From: Physcomitrium patens
Lineage: Eukaryota > Streptophyta > Bryopsida > Funariales > Funariaceae
Direction: 5' to 3'
Assembly: GCF_000002425.4 (NCBI RefSeq)
Contig: NC_037253.1
Coordinates: 807,169 to 871,168, forward strand
Length of the DNA: 64,000 bases
The position numbers and the translations under genes are program-made. Positions within the stretch are counted from its first letter, which is position 1. Every line of letters starts with the position of its first letter. The notes under the pieces were generated by a model. It did not search any database. It was not told where the DNA came from and saw nothing but the letters and a program-made list of their open reading frames with translations. Shown here one piece after another: positions 54,362-64,000 of the stretch.

Positions 54362-54830
54362 CTAGGGTTTGATTAGGATTTGATTTAGGATTAGAATTTA
54401 GTTTAGGATTTCGGCTTTGGTTTAAGATTTAGGATTTGATTTAGGATTTAATATTTGATTAGGATTTGATTTAAGATTTAGAATTTAATTAGGATTTGAT
54501 TTAAGATTAGGTTTTGGTTAGAGTTTGATTTAGGATTAGGATTTGATTAGGATTTGGTTTAGGATTTAGGATTTAATTTAAGATTTAAGGTTTGATTAGG
54601 ATTTGGTTTAGAATTTAGGATTTGATTAGAATTTGATTTAGGATTAGGATTTGGTTAAGATTTAGTTTAGGATTTAGGATTTGGTTAAGATTTGATTTAA
54701 GATTTAGGATTTTATTTAGGATTTAGAATTTGGTTAGGGTTTGATTTTAGATTTAGGATTTGATTAGGATTTGGTTTAGAATTTAAGATTTTATTAGGAT
54801 TTATTTAGAATTTAAGATTTAATTAGATTT
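54362..54830. repeat. Degenerate telomere-like array in copy B
   Basis: About 470 bp of GATTTAGGATTTGG/TTTAGGATT-type units: the G-rich strand on +, opposite to the arrays at 241-790 and 37580-38285, consistent with the opposite LTR orientation. Confidence 0.85.
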
Positions 54831-55132
54831 TGGTCGAAAGTTTGAATGAAGTCCAATATGATTTTAACTAGAATTAAATTAAGATTGAATTGAGATGTAT
54901 TTGAGATATATTTGTGATCATTCTAATATTTCTTTAAGATTTCTTATTGTTTCTTTGAAATTCCTTTGAGGTTTCTTTGAATTTGATTAAAGCTTGCTTA
55001 GCATTGTTATAGTCTAATTAGAGTTTAGTTAGTATTCTATTAGACTTAAGATTTTGTTGTTGCAATTTCCATTCTACCTTCTATAGCTAGGTGCTCGAAG
55101 CATTCTCAAGCAAGACTTCACGTATTACGACA

Positions 55133-58100
55133 ACGCTCCTTTTAATTGCACCTTTATTGTTGCATGTAGCTCTATCAAACAATTTATCAAATCTTTTACT
55201 ATAAGATTTTCAACTTTCAAAAAGTCAAAAGTATTAAGTCATGGATAATAACTATAATTGATAAAGAAAGATATTTATTGAGTAGAAGAATGTACTAAAT
55301 TGTTATAAGCAAATTTTATGAATGGCAAAAAAAATTGTCTAATTATCTTAATAATAATTGATGGTCTACCTCAAATACTGTTGTAAAATTTGATTCACCT
55401 ATTCTATTTGGCCATCAGTTTGAAGATGAAAAGCCAAAGAAAGCTTTATATCCAAATTTAAAATTTTGAAAATGGTTCTCCAAATTCTTGATATAAATTG
55501 AAATCCTCTATTTGATATAATATCTTTAGATAATCTATGATAATAATAGATATTATTTAAAAAAATCTTATCTATTTCTTTACTTTTAATAGATTTTTTA
55601 CATGATACAAAATAAGCTATTTTGATAAAACAATCTACTATCACAAATATAAAATCATACAAACCTGAGATTGGAAGATTATATGATTGTACAAAGTCTT
55701 TGACTGTCTTTTACATTTGAGACCACCAAAAATCTCTAGATATTAGATCTATCTTATTGCATCCAAAATATCTAGCTGCTGTAAAGTTATGATGAGCTTG
55801 AAAAACATGTAATCATGCTTTGTCTTTTGAAATATATAATTGTCCCTCAAAGTAGAATAGATTATTTTTAAATTTAAATTTAGAAGTATCATAAGACTTA
55901 AAATAATTATCCTTGATATTATAAATAAGGAGACTAGAAGACATATTTGATTGAATTTACTTAACAAAGGTTGAATCAATAATTAATGTTAATTTTATTG
56001 CCCAATGAAGAAAATACTTTAGTTTTAAGAAAATCATTCTTTACTGATTAAAAGTTACATTTCTTTCTTTTGGTACTAGATAAGAATGTTTAGAAAGGAC
56101 ATATGATAATCCTTATTATTTTTTGGATCTATAGGTGAGATTAAAATCAAATCTTGATAAAGACATATTTCAAAACATGTGCCAACATGAAATGCTTGAA
56201 GTTCTTGTGATCTATATACATAGTAATTGGACTAAAAGTGTCTTTCAAATAAAAACACTATTCTTGAAATGAATCTGTAATTATAAAAAGCTCTTTATTG
56301 TAGATCTTGTATTTAATTTTGACTACAAAAAAAATCCTGTAATGAAAAGATATCAAATAGAGTTTATTATCTACTCCCATTTTTAATAAGATAACACCTA
56401 TAATAAAGACTGATGCATTTGATTATATAAAAAATACCTTAAATTTCATAATAATTGATAAATTTCAAAAAACATTGCACATCTTTAATAATTTTTTATA
56501 CCTTTTAATATATGATAGTCTAAATCTTCTTAAGATCTATTATTAATCTTTTGTTTAAAATAACATATCCTAAGAAATTAATTTGAGTAATATGAAATAT
56601 ATATTTTTCTAACTTTGTATATTATCCTACATATCTAAGTTTTTGTAACATATGATAAATATGAAGTTCATGTTTTTTTATATTTTTAGAGTAGATTAGA
56701 ATGTTATTTAAATAATAGATATTAAAATCATTAAGAAATTCATAAAAGACATCATTCATGAGATATTGAAAAGCAATTAGTATATTTATGAATACAAAAG
56801 ACATGTCATATTATTCAAAATATCCATACCTAATTTAAAAAGTAGTCTTCTATTTATCTCTTTTTTTAATGCAAATCAAGTTGTATACTTTTTGTAGATT
56901 TATTTTTGTGTAGATCTTTTCTTGATTGAATTGGTCAAAAATTCCTAAAATTTAATGTAAGATATACTTATTCTTGATGGTGATCTTATTAAATCCTCAA
57001 TAGTCTACGTATATCTACAAAGGTCTATCTTTTTTCCTTATAAATAAGATAGGAGCTCCTACTAGAGATTTCAAATGACATATGAAGTATTTAGCTAAGT
57101 TCTTGTCAATATATTTCTTTCTTGCATCTAATTCATTTTGCCATAAGCTATAGATTAGTCCAAATAGTGGTTGAGCTCTTTCTTGTAGATCAATTGAATA
57201 ATTACAAGATTAATGTTCTAAAAATATATCTATATTTTTCTTTTCAAAAACATTCCAAAAATCTTGATATTGATTAAGAATATAAATTCATATCTTTTAT
57301 AATAAAAAAACAAATGTGATATATATAGCAAAAGATGATCCTTCTTTTATCGCATGCATGAAATTTCTTGTACTTATCAATAAAAATTTAGATATATTGG
57401 CCTTATCTTTTTTTCACTTCATTATTAAAATTTTAGATTAAACTATAAGAATAGTTAAAGTTACAAAAAATCTAATTTATTTGAGGATTATATTTTTTTA
57501 ATCACAATAATCCTAAAATAATTAGATTGAAGAAAGATCTTATTACATTGAATATTACTATACTATTATGATCTTTAATTGTTACATCAAAAAAAATAGC
57601 CTTATCAGTAACATCTTTTAAAGACAATAAATAACCATCTATAACTTCTATATGTATGGGTTTAAGTTGCTTGACTAAATATATTTCTTATTTTTTGACA
57701 ATATCTTTGTCTATAAAATAGATAGAGGCTCTTGAATCTAATAATTCAAAGATTTTGTAATTTTTAGGTCTTAAATATACATCTATTATAAAACAAGATG
57801 AGGGATCTAAAGAGAGAATAAGACCTTTACTAGATATTATATATGACTCCAACCGCACAATCTCTATTGTAATTGGAGAAACTCATTTTTTGACAGATTG
57901 TCTTCTTTGGCAATCATACTCTTTATTTTGTTATTAAGTTTTTTTTAAAAAAATAATTTTGAATACTGTGCTTAGCTTCTCCATAATATAAACACAAATT
58001 TTCTTCACAATATTGAGTATTTTTTTGCTCAGTGAATATTTTAAAATATATCGTATTAATTTACATTGGTTTTGGCCTTAACATGTAAGTTTGTAAAAAC

Positions 58101-58931
58101 TTGAAAGTTGCTATCATTACTTGGTTTGTTCCTCTTCAATAAAATCTTTACTCTTGATGCCTTTCAAATAATCAATTATTGCATGCAATGGCTTGAGCAA
58201 TAAATTGTTCCAAAGATTTTTCTTATGACATTGTCAATAACAAATCTTAGATATTATCCTTCAACTCATATTGAAATTGATTGATAAGGGCTTTGTAATT
58301 CCAGTCCACATCGCAAGTAAATTTTTGGAATTTAGTAATATATATGGTAGCTAACTGTGATCCTTATTGTAAAGATAAGAATTTGATCTCTGTTACTTTT
58401 TTTCAACCATTATCTCCAAATATAGCCATAAATACTTCTACGAATGAATTCAAATCATAAAAAAATTATGAATTTTTTTCTATTAATGATGCAAATCAAG
58501 AGAGAGTACTTTTTGATAAAAATGTGCCTATGAATCTAACTTGAGTAAATCCATTAGGATATTAGAAGGAATGCAACCTTAGATAGAGCTTTACTTATTG
58601 CAAAAATCTTTAAAATTTTGATCTTATTATATCAAACTTATAGGACATATTAATCTGTATTTTTGTCATACTTATAGAAGCAAAAATTTTTGGATTTGGT
58701 TGTGAAGTCAATCTACTTGTTTCTTTTAACTACATAACTTCTTGACATAGATTTTGAACTTGGCAAAGAAAAAAAATCTACTCTCTTTAAGGAAAAAAAA
58801 TGGTATTAAAAAATTCAACAATTTATTTAAAGGTTAATAATCTACAACCTTTAAAATATAAGAATAAAAGTGAGATAATCTACTCACTTCTAAAACAAGG
58901 CAAGACTAATAAGTTAGAACTCTTATAAAAT
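55133..58931 (-). pseudogene. Element A pol, gag and leader remains (fossil)
   Basis: Minus sense: integrase core (about 55399-55680; FIFVIVDCFIKIAYFVSCKK), RNase H/reverse transcriptase (about 56000-57100; IYYLNNILIYSKN near 56700), protease region (about 57450-57800), a gag zinc-knuckle region (about 57900-58000), then gag and the two-part leader up to the LTR at 58932. Heavily decayed. Confidence 0.65.
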
Positions 58932-59458
58932 TATCGAAAATAGGAACCTCAAAAAACTAAAATGTCAATATAGTCTTGTGACACTCAAAAGGACTAAAAA
59001 ATTACTGAAGATGATGTAGTATTAAACAAAAATAGCTATTGCCAAAGACAAGAAGACTAAAAAGTCTTGAAATAAGAATAAGTACTAAAAAGGCATTAAC
59101 AATAGTAAAGAAGGCTTCATTCTTGCTTCTATATATATTCTTAACTAAGAGCTATGTAGCAATATCCTATAGCATCTCTAAAACATGTTGACTTTATAAG
59201 ATATGTATCTTAACTTCCAAGGCAAGTTTTTTGTATATACGCCACATAATTAACTTGATCCATAAGCTATCAATATGTGGTTAATTTTTTAACCAAGTTT
59301 CTAACCTACCAATCAACTAAAAATATATGTAAAGTCAAAAAATATTTATGAAGCTTTTAAGAAGCTACTTTAAAAAATACACTAAAATAAATCTAATTTT
59401 ATCTACTTTTATTTAATTATATAGAAAAATATCATAGTAAATATGTATGTTTGTAACA
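58932..59458 (-). mobile_element. L530 LTR (527 bp), 5' LTR of element A
   Basis: Aligns along its length with 35168-35693. It may be shared with, or adjoin, the further L530 remains on its right, which begin in protease sequence. Confidence 0.75.
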
Positions 59459-61209
59459 ATATTTCTACTTCACTTATAAAATTTTGGATTAAACTAAAAG
59501 AAAAGTGAAGATTACAAAAAATCTAATCTATTTGAAAATTATAATTTTTTAACCATAATAATCTTATAATAATTAAGTTGAAAGGAAATCTTATCACATT
59601 AAATATTATTATGCTATTATAATCTTTAATTGCTACATTTAAAAGAAAAATCTTATAGATAACATCTCCAAAAAATAATGAATGACCATCTATAACTTCT
59701 ACATGTATAGATTTAGTTTTCTTTATTAACAATATCTCTTATTTTTTGCCAAAGCCTTTGTCTATAAAATAAGTTGAGGCTCTTCAATCTAATAAGGCAA
59801 AGATTTTAAGATTTTTGGACCTCAAACATATATCTATTATAAAATAAGATGAGAGATTTGATGAAAGAATAAGAACTTTGTTAGATGTTTTATATGATAC
59901 TAATTGCATGGTTCTTATTGTAGTTAAAAAAAACTTGTTTTTTGATACATTATCTTCTTTGGAAACCATTCCCTTTATTTTGTGATTGTATTGCTCTTTT
60001 AGAAAATATTAAGCAATGTACTTAGTTTCTTTATAATATAAGAAAAAACCTTTTTGATAATGTCAAGTCTTTTTTTTGCTTAATGAAAGATTTGAAATGT
60101 ATTATATTAATTGGCATTACTTCTAGCTTTAATGAATAAGTTTTTGAAACCTTAAGAATTACCATTATTACTTAATTTATTCTTCTCTAGCCAAATTTTT
60201 CTTCTTGATGCTTTTTGAATAATTGATTGTTGTAAGCAATAACTTAAATAATAAATTATATTTAAAGAAAATACTTTTGATATTGTTAATAATAAATCTT
60301 TGATGTTATCCTTTAATCCGTATCAAAATTGATTGATAAAAGCTTTGTCATTCCAATCCATGTTGTAACTGAGGTTTTGATATTCAACAGCATATATAAA
60401 GGCTAATTATGATCCTTGTCATAAAAATAAGAACTTATTCTTTTTTATTCTTTCTTGATTATTTTTTCCAAATAGGGGTATAAATACTTTTAAAAATTAA
60501 TTCAAATCATAAAAGAGTCATGAATCTTTTTCCATCAAAGGTACAAAGTAAAAGAGAGTACTTTCAAAAAGAAGTGCACTTATAAATCCAACTTGAATAA
60601 ATCCATAGGGGTATTAGAAAGAATGTAATTTTAAATAAACCTCAAATTATTGTAAAAATCCTCCAAATTTTGATCTTATTCCATCAAAATTCTTGGACAT
60701 ACTAATCATTATCTCCCTTGTGCTTGTAGAATAAGTATTTTTGAATTTAATTGTAAGGCTAATTTACTTACTTCTTTCAAGTGCACAATATCTTGGTATA
60801 GATTTTAGACTTTTTTTTATAGCTGTAGGAATAGTGTTTCTATGGTTGGCATTGGTGATGTATAAAATTTCTACTTTAAGAATATGGAGGGTTATTTAAA
60901 ATTACAATAGTTGCAAATCTATTCTCATTTTTATCAAATATAGTATCTATGATTATTTCTTCCATTTCAAACAACTTAATAAATTCACAAGTCAAATTGG
61001 AGGAAGGTAATCTGTAACTTTTAATATCAAATAAAAATTTCTATAAAAAAAAATTATTCACTCTCTTTAAAAAAAAAAAAAATGTTAAAAACTAAATTTT
61101 TTGTTTAAAGGTAGATAATTTGCAATCTTTAAAAAACAATAATAAAAGTGAGGTAATCCATTCACTTCTAAAATAAAACAAAAACAATGAGTTAGTACTC
61201 TTATTAAAC
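59459..61209 (-). pseudogene. L530 element B internal remains (protease, gag, leader; fossil)
   Basis: Matches 57450-58930 and 3625-5242: protease region (59520-59830), zinc-knuckle region near 59990-60060, gag and leader. Reverse transcriptase and integrase are absent, as in the remains at 3625-5242. Confidence 0.65.
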
Positions 61210-61406
61210 TATCAAGGACATAAATTTCAAAGAAAAAAAACTCAATAGATTCTTGTCTCATTCAAAAAGATTAAAAAGTTACTTGAAGATAATAGTATAT
61301 TGAACTAAAATGGCTATTGCCAAAGATAAAAAGACTTAAAAGTCTTGAAATAAAATTGAAAATTAGAAAGGCATTGACAAGAACGAAGAAGGCTTCACTC
61401 TTGCCT

Positions 61407-61455
<49 letters not shown>

Positions 61456-61783
61456 CTAATTAAAAGCAACATAGTGATGTTCTATAGGACCTCTAGTACA
61501 TGTTGATTTTGTAAGACATATATCTTAACTTACAAAGAAAATTTTCTATATGTGCACCATATAGTTAGTTTGTTCCACAAGCTACCAACATGTATGATAC
61601 ATGATTAATTTATTAACTAAATTTCTAACTGACCAATCAACTACAAATTTATGTAAAATCAAAACCATAACTACAAAGTTTCTAGAAAGCTTTTTTAGAA
61701 GATATTATAAAATTAATTTAATATTATCTATTTCTATCTAATCATATAGGTAATTATTGAAATAAATATGTATATTTGTAATA
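61210..61783 (-). mobile_element. L530 LTR (574 bp), 5' LTR of element B
   Basis: Starts TATCAAGGACATAAATTTC. It is longer than other copies because of an (AT)n expansion at 61407-61451. No clear target duplication was found. Confidence 0.7.
61407..61451. repeat. (AT)n microsatellite inside an L530 LTR
   Basis: About 45 bp of AT repeats at the place where other L530 LTRs have CATATATA, so it is an expansion of a short run in the LTR. Confidence 0.85.
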
Positions 61784-64000
61784 GAAGGCTAATATGACAA
61801 AGAAAAATTTAAAGAAAGAAAGAAAAATAAAACTCAATGTGTCCTTATTTTGGATGATGATTGTCACAAGCTTACTGTTGATATATATATAAATAAATAA
61901 AATAAAATAAAATAAATAGAATAAAAGATATTAAAAATGATTTAATAGAATTTATTTATTTATTTATATTACACTAATACTTATAAACTATTACAATACA
62001 AATTTCTTTAGTATTATAATATATTCAAATACCTAAGATACATAATATTGCAAAGAATGTAAAAGGTTTAGTTTTTAAGTTAATATTTATTATCAAATTA
62101 ATTTAAGCAAGCTTTATTTTTTATTCTGATTTTTTTATGAAAGTTGTAGACATATGGATGTTTTTTGTTTAAAAAAATTCTTATCAATGTGCATTATTTT
62201 ATTTTCAAAAAAAAACACATATAATTAATGACGTTAGGCTTATTAAAAATTATTCATTGCAAAACAATCACTATGTCAATCTTTAAATTTTCATGAAAAC
62301 CAATAAGCATAAAATATTTTGAAAGTTATGAGTGTCATTAAATTAAAATAGATTGATTTGTTTATCTCCACTTTATTATACCATTATTTGACATAAAGAA
62401 TTTTATTATTTTTTAAATTTTATTTTAAATAATAGCTTACATTGTACTATGAATCTATTTATGTTAATTTAATTATATTATATTATGAATCTATTCATAT
62501 TAATCTAATTATTCTTATCTATCTAAATTTAGTATCTTATAAGATTCTAAAAATAGATGAAGATTTTTAAGATCTTATAATTATATCTACAATTCATAAA
62601 ATTATCTAACATCACTTATATGAGCAATAATAATAAAAAAGAATTGATAATATTTCAAATAACCAAAAAAAACTTTCTAAAAATTATTTATTCTTAATAT
62701 ATTGGATTCTTCAATTTTAAAAGTGGAGTTTGTTTACATGGTTTATAAAGTATATAATAAGGTTATTTTAGCACACCACATGATTAAAACTTTCAAATTT
62801 AAGAAGGATTTTTACTAAATATAGTTTATTATTTTATTTCAATAATATTAATTTTTAATTTTAAAAAAATAAAAATTAAAAAAATATTTATAAAAAAATT
62901 CAAATATAAATTTTATAATTTTATATGCTAAAAATAAAATATATTTTATTAAAATATATTTTTAAATAAAAAATATTATATATAAAATAAATCTAAAACC
63001 TCAATCATAAGTAGAGCATTTGCATTATTAACATTTGTAAACCAATTGAGGTAAATCTTAATAGAAACACTTTATATTATTTAAAATTTAATATGCCTTC
63101 ACCAAATATATGACATGAATATTATTTTTTCATGTTATAATTGAATTTATAAATAAGTTGTATTTTAAAAAAATTCCTTCACCATACCAATATAATGTTT
63201 AATTTTAAATTTTAGTAACACTTACTATCAAAAGGAGCTAGTTTATTTTATTTTAATTTCTTTGTATTGGTCATAATAAAATTATAATTTTATTTGTAAA
63301 TATTTTTTACTCTAATATTGAAAACTCCTGTAATTGCATGACTAAAAGCAACATTTTTTATATACCAAAATTTTATAAAATATAGCAATTGATTAGATTT
63401 TTAATAAAGTTATTAAGAAGTTGCACTTTTCATAAAAATATGATAAATTAAAATATTTTCGAATTATTTGTATAATAAAGTTAAAATATTTGTGAGTAAT
63501 CATGATTATCTAATTAATAACAGAACATCATGGATTACATGATTTTAAGTTTCCGAAGGTAAATTCTAAATACAACATATCATGCATTAAATTAAATAAA
63601 TATTAGAAATTCAAACCTTTTAACCAATTTTTTTGTCATCTACAACATTCATGAAAATTAAAAATTATTTTAATCTATTTACACTTCACTAATATTGTTG
63701 GTATACATACAAATATTGCTTATATGTAAGAAATAATTAGCAATAAAATTGTCACTAGAGCATTATAAATATCCAACTAAAATAAATTTTATAATATATA
63801 AGCTATTATTATAGACTTCTAATATTAATTCATATTAGTCATTTCATTCACATTAAATATAATAATCAAATATGTATATAATTTATTATTTATAATATCA
63901 AGACATTGTAATGGAACTTATTATTATTATAATACTAATATATGGTTTTTTTTATAAATACTTAATTAATATGAATTTAAAAATAATAATTAATTTATCT
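61784..64000. other. Very AT-rich region, nothing recognised
   Basis: No open frame, LTR end or family resemblance could be seen. A short TAAAA-type run occurs near 61890-61920. Confidence 0.5.

Larger units (their letters stand above)
36742..55132 (+). mobile_element. Telomere-like-repeat solo LTR (copy B), interrupted twice
   Basis: Pieces at 36742-37267, 39321-39380 and 53895-55132 follow one another without loss along the LTR of copies A and C. The ends are TATCATGTTGTAACACGAC and GTATTACGACA. The flanks ATGC (36738-36741) and ACGC (55133-55136) look like a 4-bp duplication with one change. No internal coding region of its own is present, so it is a solo LTR of about 1.8 kb. It sits in element A and is opposite in orientation to copy C. 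Confidence 0.8.
35168..59458 (-). mobile_element. L530 chromovirus-like element A, host of the nested insertions
   Basis: Bounded by L530 LTRs at 35168-35693 (3') and 58932-59458 (5'), with a polypurine-type run just inside the left LTR. Its own internal sequence is 35694-36741 plus 55133-58931, together about 4.8 kb, a normal size. Everything between is later insertion. Integrase, reverse transcriptase, protease, gag and leader follow in minus-sense order. Many breaks; the oldest layer of the nest. Confidence 0.7.

Noticed and set aside
61784-64000. Matrix-attachment region or replication origin based on high AT content
   Set aside because: AT-richness alone is widespread in this window and no specific motif pattern supports such a call.

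Overview
The window is nuclear DNA of a plant. Three intron-bearing host genes can be read exon by exon: a nucleus-encoded plastid ribosomal protein with a transit-peptide-like leader, a V-ATPase proteolipid, and a serine carboxypeptidase-like protein. Degenerate arrays related to the plant telomere unit TTTAGGG and abundant Ty3/gypsy elements fit this. I cannot name the species. An unusual gypsy lineage makes a non-seed plant plausible, but that is inference.

Layout. 1-20.5 kb is a stack of LTR elements: an edge-truncated LTR carrying telomere-like repeats (1-1830), the 5' part of a decayed chromovirus-like element of a family I call L530 (3.6-5.4 kb), and a second decayed gypsy element (about 5.4-18.5 kb). 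That second element splits the L530 LTR and is itself split, inside its integrase region, by a young 8.7-kb gypsy element (element 1, 7014-15715). 20.5-31.4 kb is an LTR-free, GC-richer gene island: plastid RPL18 (+), V-ATPase subunit c (-) and a 13-exon serine carboxypeptidase-like gene (-). 31.8-61.8 kb is a deep transposon nest. An L530 element (35168-59458) holds a telomere-like solo LTR (36742-55132). That LTR holds a second telomere-like solo LTR (37268-39320) and a chromovirus (element 3, 39381-53894), and the chromovirus holds an older copy of the element 1 family (element 2, 43845-52355). 61.8-64 kb is very AT-rich with nothing recognised.

Points that stand out: (i) an LTR family with several hundred bp of telomere-like repeats inside the LTR, whose ends match those of the element 1/2 family; (ii) 4-bp CG-containing target duplications throughout this group; (iii) a primer-binding site in elements 1 and 2 that matches the 3' end of plant tRNA-Trp; (iv) arrays of heat-shock-element motifs just upstream of a TATA box in two other LTR families; (v) a GC-AG intron in the carboxypeptidase gene. 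Retroelements are treated as fossils and only their parts, ends and nesting are described.
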